A stretch of DNA of 64,000 nucleotides from Anaeramoeba flamelloides (Eukaryota; Metamonada; Anaeramoebidae). The notes beneath the pieces are model-generated. The model searched no databases and was not told where the DNA came from. It worked only from the letters and a program-made list of their open reading frames with translations. The translations under genes were made by a program, and so were the position numbers. The stretch is from assembly GCA_027625915.1 (NCBI GenBank), contig JANTQA010000026.1, positions 7,750,001 through 7,814,000 of the forward strand, given 5' to 3'. How positions within the stretch are numbered: position 1 is the stretch's first letter; each line of letters starts with the position of its first letter. This document shows, piece by piece, positions 35,935 to 49,300 of this stretch.

Positions 35935-38503
35935 TTACATTGTAATTCCACCTAATACAGGGTTATGTCTAGCAATTGAGGGTCCGATTTCGTCATATTG
36001 TTCCTTGGTATGACAGACTTTGTAAAATTCAGGGGTGAAGGCCATCATTGAACCACCAAACCATACAGCATATTTTTGCATTTTATGAGAAATTACATTT
36101 ACATCTATTGGCTTTGGTTTTAATTTTCCACCCGAAAGCATTTCACTTCTTTTTAATCTAGCCTTAACTCTTCTTCTTAAATCTCTTTGTAATCTTCGTC
36201 CTAAATCTTTATATAATGTTGAACCACCAGAAAGTACAATATTCTATTTTGATGTTATTATTATCAAGCAAAGTCAAATTGTTTTGAAAAGTAGTAATTG
36301 ATGAATTATTAATCAACATTTTATTTTTATCAAAAAAAAAAAATATTTGATTTTAATTAGTAATTCGGAAACATCAAATTGAAAGAGGTTTAAAAAGTAA
36401 AAAGTAAAAAGAAAAAATTATTGAGAAAAAAATAAAACCAAAATTAATAAAAAAAAGTAAAAAATAGAAAATAAAAAAAAAAAAAGCAATTTTGTTTACA
36501 TTATAAAGTGGTCTTCTAACATCAATTGGTGAATTTTGAATGACTTGATCAACTAAAGTTGGAAGTGGTGTAACAAAGTCTGAAGTGAAAATTTGTGGAT
36601 TAAAGAAAATCTCTGGGGCTAAAAATCGTTCATATCCCATTTCAAAGGAAAACTTTCTTTTTGTTTTTTGAATTACTCCTTCGTATGTTTTGATCCAAGT
36701 TTTTGGATCTTTTTCATATTTGTCAAATTCTTTTGCCACGTCTGGACAAACATAACAATAAGTTTCCTTTTTTAATTTTTTTTTTTTTTAAAAAAATTTT
36801 TGGTTTAATTCAAAAACAATTATTTTTTAATGTTATGAATGATAAATCAAAAGAAAAAAAAAATATTTAATATCAAAATTAGAATTAGCTTTCAATAATT
36901 GCAAGAATATTGTAAAATATCTAAACTCCGATTTGAGTAAATGAGTGTGACAAAATATCTTTATTTTGAGAAAAGTAAAAACTCTATTAGAAATTTAAAC
37001 AATTTATTGATTTCTTCCTTTGTTTGTTTGTTTAATTGTTTCTAATGATATGTAAAAAAAATGAGTTTTTGAAATTTAACATTACTTTTATTGTCGGGTA
37101 TATTTGAAACTCAAATCGAAATAGAGATTATTGGAGGAGAAATTTATTAAAAAAAAAAAAAAATAAATACATACTTTACAGTAATTAGCAGATTCTAATG
37201 CATATTCAGGGGGAATTCTTTCATGTTCTCTTAATAATTTTTGAATAAAAGAAGTGATATCTTTACCAGCAATTGGAATATGTTTGATACAACTACCAAT
37301 AACATAACCGTCGGCCTTTTGTATTTTGAAAGTTGACAGAATTGCAATTGAAATTGTTGGGAAAATTCAAAAAATTAAGAGGAAAAAAAAAAGAAAAAAA
37401 AAGAAAAAAAAGGAAGGTTGTTAGGTTTTGGAAAAGTTAAAATGTATTCAAATCGTATTTTTGTTTTTCATTCAATTATCATAAAATATTGGATCTTGGA
37501 ATTATAAGAAAAGGTGTTAAGCAAAAAGAAAGGAGAAAAAAAAAAATAAAAAAAAAAGTTGAAAAAAAAGCAAAAAGAAAAGAGAAGGCAAAATTAGTTT
37601 TTAAAAAAAAATAAAAATCACTTCCATTAGTTTTTTTAAAGAAAACATGACTTAAACAGTTTTTTCCAATTAACCGATCCATTTGGTTTTGAATAATTTT
37701 TAAAAAAAAAAATTTTTTTTAATTGGAATAAAAACTTACAACTGGGATAACATGAGTTACACCTGCGCCAGAATCGATAACTGTACCTGTTAGTCTTGGT
37801 CTTTCAGTTTGTCCACTGGTTTCTTTTGCAATAAACGAAGCAGCAAGAGCAAGTACGGCTTGTACACCAATATAAAGCCCTGGAACATTAAAACTTTCAA
37901 ACATAATTTCTGCAGTAAATTCTCTGTTTTCTGGTGTATTTAGAGGTGGTTCGGTCTTTTGTAAGAAAAATTTTGTGTTTTTTTTTTTTAAAAAAATTTA
38001 TTATTTAAAAAAAGAAATTAACAACAAGACAAGAAATTTTTAAAAAAAGAAATTTTTTTCCTCATTCCAGAAAAAAAAAGAAAGAAAGAAAATTTTATAA
38101 AAAAAAAAAAAAAGAAGAAAAAAGATTTTTTTCTTCTATTTGTTTTTGTTTGTTAATTTTGAACTGAGAAAGAACTTACCAAAAGAAAGTGGTGATCTTC
38201 TGGTTCACATCTTAAATATCTAAAAATACAATGTTCCCAAAAATGTTCAATGTCATCCCAATTTTCAATTTGACCATGTTTCATTGGAGACGAGACGGCG
38301 TAAGTCGAAGAATGACTGTAGGCCTCTTTTCCAATATAAAAATCAAGATCTTCCAATCCTTTGACAACATTGGTTTTTTGTTTAGGATCATACTTTCCAA
38401 TGTTCGATGGTACAATATAAGATGGAAGCACATTTCCTGCAAATCCCATTTTGGTATAACCAGTACCTACATCAATAACTGCTGCTGGTAAGTGATCGGT
38501 CAT
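35935..38503 (-). CDS. actin-related protein 3 (Arp3), five exons, 418 aa
   Basis: Exons (minus strand, 5' to 3'): 38503-38180, 37955-37740, 37315-37175, 36766-36500, 36243-35935. All four introns (224, 424, 408 and 256 bases) have GT..AG ends and phase 0. The joined frame is 418 codons, the length I recall for human Arp3. Arp3 and Arp2 form the pseudo-dimer in the Arp2/3 complex that templates branched actin filaments at membranes and endocytic sites. Seen in sequence: [20 protein letters not shown] (phosphate loop 1, residues 10-20), [20 protein letters not shown] at the end of exon 1, [20 protein letters not shown] in exon 2, [19 protein letters not shown] in exon 3, [12 protein letters not shown] and [12 protein letters not shown] in exon 4, [20 protein letters not shown] and [11 protein letters not shown] in exon 5. 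Oddity: phosphate loop 2 reads DSGAGVTH, with Ala at residue 172 where actin and Arp3 have Asp (DSGDGVTH). Confidence 0.97.
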
Positions 38504-39427
38504 TTTTATTAAATCAAATTAATGAGTAAATAAATTATGAAAAAAATGATTTTCTTTTTACCTTCAATATAAGAGTTTAACATAACTTTGAAAAAATTTG
38601 AGTAAAAGATTATATTTTTTTCAAATTCTGATTTGGTTGGTCAACTAAAAAATAAATTGATATTTAACAAACTATTTTTAATACCTGAAAAAAGTATTTT
38701 AAGAGAATTAGTGAGTGTTTTTTATTTAAGGTACAAACCCCAACTACCAGTCACACAATCCGCCCAAGTAGTTCTACACTCACCACAAATAATAACCCGA
38801 AAAAAACTTTTTGTAGGGTTAAACAAACAAAAAGAAATTAGAGGAAAGTTTCATTGAATCTCAAATACATATATTCACAAAACAAAAAAGATAATTATTC
38901 GAAAGTATTCAATAATAAAAAACCAAATAATCAAAATAAAGATGATTTCAAGTCTCAATTTCAAAAATTCAAATTGAAAATAAATCAAAAATTTCTCAGT
39001 TTCACAAAAACAAATTAAAAAAACAAAAATAATTATTATGGATTTTTTCTTTTTGAAATGCTTAAATTTTATTAATTTGAAGGAAATCTTTTTCTTTTCA
39101 GCACAAAGATAATTTTATTCAATTTATTGTTTTTTTTTACACCCCTCTAGAATCAACAATATACTTTTAATCAACGATTTTGTTGAATATTTATTTTTTA
39201 TCAACTCAAAAAGATGGTAACACAATTGAAGTGTGGATAAATAAAAAATAAACCAGAATTTTAAAAAACCATTCCACTTTTTTCCCAAGAATAATTTACC
39301 AACTAAAGTCAAAATTTCTGAAACCAGAATCCCATTTTATAAAAGAAAATTTAAATCGAGAAAAAAAAAAATCAATAATTTTATGATTTAAGGGAGGGTC
39401 TTTGAAAATGTTTAAATAATCTTATGT
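38504..39427. other. Arp3 upstream region
   Basis: Leader and promoter region of the minus-strand Arp3 gene lies immediately right of 38503. An open frame at 38633-38857 (+) has no domain and overlaps the presumed promoter, so I do not call it. Confidence 0.45.
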
Positions 39428-39850
39428 TTTTCCAGAATACAAAAGAATAGAATAAAATAATAGATTTCATTCAATTATTTTGAATTCTAGAAATAATAGG
39501 TACATCTGTAACCTTTCCGAGAATTCAAAATAATTATACAAAATCAAATATTATTTTTCATTACTTTAAATTCTGAAAAAAACAAGGTAAAGTTTTCTGT
39601 TTATTTCAAAAAGCAAAAAAAACCTAGGCAATCTACAAATAAAACAGAAAAATCCACGAAAATTGGAACGTACTTCAAAAATAAATAGAAAACCTCAAAA
39701 AAAAAAAAAAAATTAGAACACTTACAATAAAACAGAAAACCACGAGCAAAGATTTGATAGCTTTTCCAGAATTTAAAAGAAATGAGTAATATTTTTGATT
39801 TTACTCGATTTTTTTTAATTTAAGAAATGAATCACTTTTTTTTAAATTTT
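39428..39850. repeat. family 5 hairpin repeat
   Basis: Contains paired words such as TTTCCAGAATACAAAAGAAT with ATTCAATTATTTTGAATTCT, and CTTTTCCAGAATTTAAAAGA with TTTACTCGATTTTTTTTAAT, each able to fold back. AAACCTAGGCAATCTAC and AAACAGAAAACCACGAG link it to 48.0-48.1 and, inverted, to 57.9-58.1 kb. Limits are uncertain. Confidence 0.6.
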
Positions 39851-42353
39851 CGGTTTCTTTATAAAATTTAAAAAAAAAAAAACTTAGGAACTCTACAGCA
39901 CTCTACAACACTTCACCAATTCCAAATTTTCATTTTAAATAAATTTAAAAAACGATCCTGTTATACCATTTACAACCCAAAACTTTAATAAAGATATAGG
40001 GTTATTTTTTGAAATTATATCTAAAGTATTATTATTTTTTTTTTTAAATAGAAGATATATTATTTTTTTTTAATGATGATATCCAGATTTTATGATTGTT
40101 TTCATACACTGGGAATTTCTAGAGAAAACGATCAAAATATTCAAAGATAAACAAAAAAAGTACCTTATCTAAGATTGTAATATTTACTCTGATGTGACTT
40201 ATTTAAATTAACTGAGAATAAAATAAAAATAAAATTAAACCATTGTAATATTTTTATCAATCATGAACAATTTTGATGATTTAGTTATGTATTTATCATT
40301 TTTACAAATTCAAAATTACAGTAATGCATAAGTGTAAATCACAATTTTTTTTTGGAGGGGTTAGACTTTCTGATTTTCGAAAATTTTACTTATATGAGTA
40401 TCACTGGATGTAGAAAAATTTTAATTGAATACCACTCTACATTCAAACTTTAAAATAAAATTATAGTTGTTACTCTATTTGTTAAAAGAATTAAAGTAAA
40501 TTGGAGTCAAACTTTTAAATATCCAAACTTTTCAAAGATTTTTTATTAAAAATTTTCATTTAATTAATCTAGAAACTTTTCGAGAGAAATTTACAGAAAA
40601 AAAACTGACACTTTAAAATAGGATAAATAGTTAGGAAATATAATAATTTAGGATTATTGATCACAACTTTAATAGTAAATTATAAACCCCATAAGGAAAA
40701 TTATTCTTCAAATACTATACATAATGTTAAAAACTGTTTAAACACCTTTCCATCTATTTATTAAATCTGTATAATCAAATAATATTTTTTTTCAAAATTT
40801 TGGTTAATAATTTTAATAAAGTGATTCACAAAAGTTTTTACAAATGTAATTCAAAACACTTGAAATAGCATATTAAACAGTTTGAGTTACACCCCAATAA
40901 AAAATTTATTCCCCACCTTTTTAAAATAGTATTATTCCTGTATAAAAATAGTTTTTCTTTATTTTTCTGTGAAAGAAAAATAATAAGTTATGAATAATGA
41001 CTTAAATGACCGAAATCAATTAAAAAAAAAATGTTTTTTTAACTTTTGTCATTTTACAAACCCCACCCTTTCTTTGTTTGACCCCTGTTTTAATGTGATT
41101 GTATTTGATATAACATATAAAAAATTATTAAAGCAATTCATGATTAGATCACTAACAAACTGAAAATGTTCTAAAGAAACCCAAAACAAACAGAAGCCAC
41201 ACTAGTGAATTGAATCAGAAATAATACTAACCAAAGCAATTTGATACCAAGTAAAACAAACATGTATCTAATCAACATATACCTGTTCAATTAGTCCTTT
41301 GACTTTTTTTTTTTTTTTTTTTTTTTGATAACAACATTGTAGAAACTTGAAAAAAAAACAACAGAGAATCAAACAATAAAAAAAGTAAAACAACATAAAT
41401 AAGAGTTTGAAAACAATTCATAATTCTTAAAAACCCACTCTTTATAGATATACATAAAATATAACTATTTCAAAGATAATTTATAGATTAAACGAGAAAA
41501 AATTTTTTAATAAAAAGTTTCTTTTTTTTTTTTGAAAGTGAAGTTAAAAAAATGATAAAAAATAACCAATTTCCTAGGGATATTTATATTAGTTATATCT
41601 CAAAAAAAAAGTTCTTTGTTAGATTTTACTCTACTGATTATAAATTATTATTGGATTTATCAATATTTCTAGAATTTATTTTTAATAATTTTAACCCTTA
41701 AAGATCCTCACCACTTCAATAAAAAACAACTCGAACAATTTGACTCATCATTTCGAAAATGAGAAAAATATTTTTCTTTCTGGCTGTTTTAAAAATATCA
41801 CCATATCTAGAAAAATATATTACATTTTACTCGAACCCATTCAAATAACGAAGGTTATTTAACGTTGTTAAAGTACTATTATTATTTCCTAGTATTAATA
41901 AGGTGGAAACTTTGATTTTAAGTCATATTGGAAATTCAAACCACCTTTCCCTCTTTTCATTTAAAAATACTTTTTATTTATTAATCCTTTCTAAAAATGG
42001 AAAAAATACGATTCTATTGATTCATTTTATTTACAGAAAAGTATTTTTTAACTTTTAATTTTTTTTGATATTTTCATGTTTTTTTCTTTAAAATGGAAAA
42101 ATGTGAACTGAAACTGAAAGGATTTGAATAAAAAACAAAAAATAGATTGTAAAATGTTTATTGCTTTTCAAAAAAAAAATAAATATTCAGGTGTTTATCA
42201 AAAATTTATAAAATAAACAATACAATAAATTCTAAAAAGTTGGATATTATTTTTTCATTTGTAATATCAAAAATGATAATTAAAAAGAAATAATATCCAA
42301 AAAAAAAAAAAAAAAAAAAAAAAAATGAAATAAAATCTGAAAAATTTCAAACA
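39851..42353. other. intergenic, 3' side of the RhoGEF-kelch gene
   Basis: Gene-free A+T-rich DNA with long A or T runs (for example about 41307-41326 and 42300-42325). Sequence adjoining 42353 is the 3' flank of the RhoGEF-kelch gene. Confidence 0.5.
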
Positions 42354-43323
42354 TTAATTTTTATTGGTAATAATTGTACTGTTTCTTCGAAGATTATCTT
42401 CTTGACGAATTTTACTGGTTAGTTTTTTGTTTAAATTAGAATCATATGTTTTAGATCTTTTATGTGGAGAAAATCTTTTTACAGGCGGTGTTTTTGAGCC
42501 CTGCTCATAGTTATTGACATTTTCATCGTAGTTTCCATCACTATGGTATTGCCCATCCCCAATATTTTCATCCACATTTATTTGGAAATCAATATTCTTG
42601 GAAACTAATGTGCTCTTATTTTTCCCAAAGGATAATCTCCTTTTAAAATGCTTTGAAGTTTGCTTTTTGTTTTTATTGTTTTTTTTGTTTTTGTTTGCGT
42701 TTTTAGATTTATTTTTTTTTTCAGTTGAATTTAAGTTTGTATTGGATACTATATTTGATTGCTGTGTTTCCTTTATAGAACTTTCCTCTAATTCATTTTT
42801 AAAGTATTCTTCAAAAATACTTGTTTGGTAATCAATATAGCGCTCATCCATAAAATTTGGTTGCTTGTTTGGATCAAATGTTGGTTGAACAGTTCTTGTT
42901 TTTTTATAATTTGTTTCTAAGAGAAAAGTTTTATTTGTTAATTTTGATCCATTTCCTCCGCCCACTATGATGATTTGCTCTAACTCTTCGTTTATTAAAC
43001 AAGCAACCTGCCTTGATTTGGAATTTGGTATATCGCCTATTTCATACGTATAATCCCAGCTTGCCGAATTAAAATCCAAAATTAATACTTCGTTAACTTC
43101 GTTAAATGCTGTGGTGCCACCAATAAACCATAATTGATTATTAATAAAAACAGATCCATGCCCAAATCTTTTTTTGGGGGTGTTTCCTGCTATTTCTGCT
43201 TCATACCATTGATTCTTATATAAATCATAAACCCAAATATCACAGAATGTGGCTATAATATTTCATTATATATATATAAATCCAAAAGTTTTTTTTTTTT
43301 TATAAAAAAAAAAAAATTTAATA

Positions 43324-43354
<31 letters not shown>

Positions 43355-46300
43355 GGAGAAGTGTAAATTACACACTAGATCTCTTTTTGCTTGGAACTCA
43401 TGTTTCAGAAATTTAAGCGTAAAATCATAGATTTCCCGATTATTCATATGTAAAACACACACAAATTATATTTATTGTTGAAAAATGAAAAAAAAAAAAT
43501 AAAAAGGAAAAAGGAAAAAAGAAAAAGAAAAAGAAAGAAAAATAAAAAAGGTTTATAAAAAGCAAATGTAAAAAAATCTAAAATCAAAAATGCCAATGCT
43601 ATCCTTAATTAATACCACTAAAAAATCACAACTATACTTTTAATTAATTTAGTTTAACTTGATCGGCGATCATGTATATTCATTTGCTTTAAACCTTTGA
43701 TCTAATTTATTTTTTCCTTTTTTTTTTTTTATTCAAATTATCCGTACTGACATGTTTCAGTATCTCGGTATTACCAAGTAACCACTTGATCTTCTTCCTT
43801 TGCAGCCCCCCCCCCCTACATAAAGAAGATTCAGCCAGGGCAAAAATGGAAAAAAATAAAAAATTAATATTTATTATAATGTCACAAAACTATTTTTTTC
43901 TTCGATTAGACTATTATTTAAATAATTACAAATTTATGAATTAATTTTATATTCTTTTTTCATCATAAAGAAATTATAATAAAGAATATATTTATTATCA
44001 CTAAAAAGTAACCACTCTTGTGGATAGGCAAATCTAGTTAATTTTATTCAATTTTAAAATAAACAATAATTTTTTTTATCAAACAAATAATTGATCTTTT
44101 GAAAGACAAATATAGAAACTTGCTGTTATTTTTTTTAACTTTAATCAAACATCTTGAAAATAAAACCCTTAAACTTTATTCACAAAATTAAGAATTTCAA
44201 AAAAAAGCATCTTTAGATTTTCTTGAATTAAAATTTACAGTATAAAATTCAAAAAATTTTTATAAAGTTGAAATTTAGTGAAAAATTAAAATTTCGGGGA
44301 TTTCAAGTTTTTTTTATTGATAAGCGAAATTGATTGGATTTATTAATAAAAATGGAAAATATTGCCTTTTTTTTCGATTCCCCAATAAATAAGTAATGAT
44401 AATAATAAAGTTTTTTGTCAAGAAATTAATCACTTTTGCTTTTATACTCGAAGATATGCTTTCTTTATAATCTTCTTTTTTATTCTGAAAATGGTTATTT
44501 ATTTTTATAACAAACTGGAAAAATCAAGAGAAAATGATTTAGGGAGATTTTAAAATTATGGTGGCAAATCATTTATGTTACTAAGTACATTTAAAGTCTC
44601 AATAAATTAGGTAATTTAAACTAGTTCAAAGTACTTTAAGAAACTCTAAGCCACTAGGTCGCAGCGAATTAGGCACATTATTAGGATAATTTCATAAATC
44701 AAGGATCATTTTTTATATTCCTTTTATTAGAACAAAGATCCATTGATTAGCACATATCACTTATAGGACGAAACCGACCATCTCGGAAACATCAAATGGT
44801 GTAACACTCTCAGAGTTGAATTTAAACATGTCAAAATTTTGAAAATTGTAAGATAGTCTGACCACCGTCGCCTACAGTATATTAATTCAAAAAAGTATTT
44901 TTACTTGGTTATTTTTAAATTTTGACTGAAAAGATTTTATTATTATATTTTTTATTTTCTGTTACATACTCTTTACAATTACAGATATTTTTCTTTATTG
45001 TCAAAATATTTCAAAAATTAAAATGCATAAAAAACAATTTTTAATTCTCTTTCAATGGTTAAACACAGAAATTAATTCAGTAATAAATGAGGAATATGTG
45101 TCTATATATGAAAAAATTATTTGAAATATTACAGAAAAAAAAAAAAAAAATATAGAATAAAATTTTTGTAATTTACCGCCAAATGATGAACCTCCAAAAA
45201 TTACAAATTGATCATAAACAAAATTTGCAGAATGCCAAGCTCTTCCTTTGGGCACTGAACCATCTGGTATTACATTAAACCATTTTTTTGTATTACTGTC
45301 AAAGCAATAAAGATCGTTTAAAAAGGACTTTAAGTAATTAATAAATGTAGATAACAAAAATAAAAAAAGACAACAAACAATTCCGAGATTTTAATTCGAT
45401 ATTAGATGGTGAAAAAATGAAACAAAAAATAAAATACTTACGCCCCCTTCCGATCTACCACCAAAAATCCAAATTTGATTTTCAATTACAGCAGCCGCGT
45501 GTCCAGATCTAGCACAGGGCATTGATCCAATTTGAACTGGATTGTTTTCCCATGAATTTGTTTCTATATTATATATATGTAAATCTCCTAATTTTGTTTT
45601 TCCATTAGTACCACCAAACACATATATTTTATTCCCAATTAATGACATAGTGTTGCTATATCTAGGCGTTGGCGTTTTCCCACCCCGGGGCTTGGTCATT
45701 TTCCAAGTATTAGTTTCTAAATTTATTCAAGATATTTTTATTATGTTAATATTTGTTAAAAGTAAATGATTAATTATTATTTTTCTATTATTTAATATAC
45801 AACAAAAGACTACAAATAATCCCAGAAATTATTTCTAAAAAATGAATTTTGAATAATTAATCTAATGTAAAAATATCATGTCAATTGAATTAAAGCCATT
45901 TTTAAAAAGCGAAAACTTAAAGTTTTAAGAGCACATCATATTTTTTTTGTTTTTTGAATTGTTCAACCTTTTTATGGATACTTTTAAAAACTTGTGATTT
46001 TTAGTAGAACAAATTATATTGACCATATCTTAATTAATTATTATAATAAAAAGACTCTAAAAAAAATCAAGATCGAAAGAAAACAATCTACCTGACCACA
46101 AAATGATTATTAATAATATTAATGTTAGCGCATATTGGGATATTAAAAAAAAATATAAAATTACTAATAATACTATTTATCAAAAAGAATTTATTAAATA
46201 TTTTAGTGAAAAAAAATATATTTTAAATACTAACTCTATAAAAAAATATAAAAATAAAATTATCAAAATACACAGATATAATTTATAAAGAAAATATAAA

Positions 46301-49300
46301 TGATTACAAAATTGCTCCATTGATTAAAAATATTTTAAGTTATCCAAACTTAATTAATCGGATCAAAAAAATAAACAAAGAAGATTGTAATAAATTCATA
46401 GATGAAATAAACTTGTATTTTATTGAAAACAAAAATTTTTGGAAAAAAATTAATAGAATAAGGTATAAAAAGATGAATATGATTTTAAATAATAAAAATA
46501 TAATTGATGAATATTTTGGGCATATTAAAAAAAAGTGGATTGAACCAAGGAACGAAAATTTAAATTATATAAAAAATTTAAAAATTATAAATTTATGGGA
46601 ATTTAAAATTGATATATTTTTTCAAATCGAAAATATTAAAAACACTATTAAAAATTTAAAAAATAAATCAGTTAAAGGATTACAAAAAAATTGAAAATTT
46701 AAAATATATTATTGATGATGACTCAATTGAAAATCTAAATTATAAAAATTTTCTTATTACAATTCAAAATGTATTTTGTAATTTGTTATTTAATGGCTAA
46801 TAAAAATAATATTGAATATAAAAAAAAAAGTTCAATTTTATTTATTCATAAAAAAGGGGGAATGAGGAGGTAGCTTTAAACTATAGACCTATTTCTATTA
46901 ATCAAAGTTTACCAAGATTATTTTTAAAAATGCTATATAAGCTAATTGAACCTTATTGGGAATTTATTCACAAATTTCAATTTGGTTTTTGGAAAAAATA
47001 TGATACTTGCATTGCAGTATTAAATTTCTTTAATACTTATAATAAAATAAGATCAAATAATGAAAATGAAAATGATAAAATATATATTATAATGATTGAT
47101 ATAGCAAAATGTTTTGATTCAATTAGTTTTAAAATAATTAGAAAAACAATAAAAAAATTTATTTTATATAAAATTATTCAAAAATTTTTTATTAAAATAC
47201 TATCAAGGTAAAGGATTTGGTATATTCCAAGGAGATCCATTGTCTCCTATTTTATTTGCTCTAATTTCATATTTTCTTTTATTGAAAATCATACTATTAA
47301 CAGATCATTGTCAAATGTTTGTAGATGATTTAATTTTAATTATAATAGGAAATAAAAATTATTTAAATCAATGATTAAATTCTATAAATGAAATTATTAT
47401 TCAATTTGGATTAAAACCTAATAAAGATGAAATAGTTGTATCAAAAGATTAAAAAAAATTAAATTTTTAGGTATTTATTTAGAAAAAATTCCACCATATA
47501 GTTTATAATTTAAAAAAAATCAAAAGATACATTTAATAGCTCTAAAAAATTATTTAATAACAATTCTCTTAACAAATAATTTGAAAATAAGATTATTTAA
47601 ATCTTTTATATTAAACCAATTAACATATGGATTAGAAATTTATAATTATGAAATAAAAACCATAAATTATTTAAATTCCTGGATTAATTCATGTATTACT
47701 GTAATATGTAAAATAAATAGAAACACACCAATTCCCATTTACAAAACAGAATTCAAAATTGAAAATATTGTCATTTCGGTCAATAAAAAAAAATTCAAAA
47801 ATTTAAAAAAAATTAAAAAATTTATCTCTTCATTATTTGGAAAAATTAATAAAATTCAATCAAAGAACAAACAATAAAAATAACTGGAATTCAAAAGATT
47901 TAATTGAATTGAAAAAAGAAATTTATAAATAGAAATATAATGAATTATTGAATTCCAAGAGCTGGAAATGTCGTTAGGTTTTTTTTAATTCCAGAAATAA
48001 AAAGAATATTTTTGAAATTTTCTTTTTATTTCTCAAATTAAAAAAAACCGCCGTTAGGTTTTCCAAAATTTAAAAGAATCGAGTTAAATCTTTGATTTTA
48101 CTCTATTCTTTTGAATTCTGGAAAACCTAGGCAGTTGGCAACACTCCACAAAAATATTTCACAATAATAAAATATCAAAACTATTTATTTAAAACCCAAA
48201 GATATTTAAGGTATCCTTCAAGCTCAACAATCCTAAAATTCTGAACATTTACTAATGCCTAAATAGATATTATTATGGAATAGATAAAAACTCAAATCAA
48301 TTTTGTCCTCTATGCTTAAAACACGAACAGAAAGAAATAATAGAAAATATTGATCATTTTTTATGGGTATGTTCTTCCTATTAAAAAAAATTAATTAATT
48401 TTTCAAAATAAATTAAAAGAAATAAAATCTTAATGAATTAATTTTAAACCAAAATAGCTTGTAATTATTTTCATTGATTAATAATCGTGAAATCTATCAT
48501 TTTATACTTAACTTACTGAAAGGAAATTTAAGTCTAAGGGCAACTTAGAGTGTAATTTACACTTTTTCAATAATAAAAAAAACTTGTGATTTTTCACTTT
48601 TTGAAAATGATAATTTTTGTTTTTTTTGAAAATGTGAAATTTAAAATTAATTAATATATTAAAAGAAATCTTGTTTTTATTAAAGTCATTCAATTTAAAA
48701 AATAAAAATCCTTTTCTTTAATTTTGTTGGTAATAAAAAAAAAACCTTTAAACTCTAGTTGTGTTTTATGTCCAATACAAAGATATGAGAAGAAGAAGAC
48801 GAAGAAGAAGAAGAAAACAAATGTACAAACAATCTTAATAATTGGTTATAATGAGGCTAGGCTGTTGTGAAAGCTATTGAAAAGTTATCCAACTTCTTTT
48901 AGCTTTCTGAGAATATTGAAAATGTTTTAACCCAAAGAGCACGTTCTTTAAAGAATGGGTGAAGGGTTGGCTGTTTTAGGAGCCTTTTTATTCAGCACAA
49001 TTTATAACACCACAATTAACTGAAAAACTATTTATTTATCTTTTATTACATTTGTTGATCTAAAAGGATCGATCGGTATGTCAACCAAACCAAAATAAAA
49101 ATACAATGAAAACTCTTGATCTGATCCTTGATTGAACCAAGTATCTTTTTTGTTGTTTTTTAAAAGTATAAATTTTTTTTTTCAGAGGATCTGTTTTTTG
49201 ATCAAACAAAATTTTTCTTTTTAAAAAGATTGTTGAGTTAGCCCTAAAAGTCATCAACTATTATATCGTGACTTAATTCTTAATCGTGATATTTTGACAT

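Noticed and set aside
38633-38857. 74-codon plus-strand frame upstream of Arp3
   Set aside because: Overlaps the presumed Arp3 promoter, no domain, no homologue recognised.
43253-43462. Open frame in intron 7 with a segment NNREIYDFTLKFLKHEFQAK ahead of poly-Asn, considered as an extra exon
   Set aside because: No usable acceptor precedes it, and exons 7 and 8 already join in phase through a kelch blade (SSFG-ATFCDIWVYD), so an extra exon would break the repeat.
44730-44830. Possible hammerhead ribozyme (GGACGAAAC near 44768) or U6-like AGCACATAT
   Set aside because: The CTGANGA core and a matching stem II are absent for the ribozyme; similarity to U6 is limited to about ten bases.
44760-44890. 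Possible 5S rRNA because of CATCTCGGAA and CGCCTACAG
   Set aside because: No internal promoter boxes and the ends do not pair as in 5S rRNA.
48789-48815. GAA repeat considered as part of a coding Glu tract
   Set aside because: No open frame of useful length surrounds it; it is intronic.
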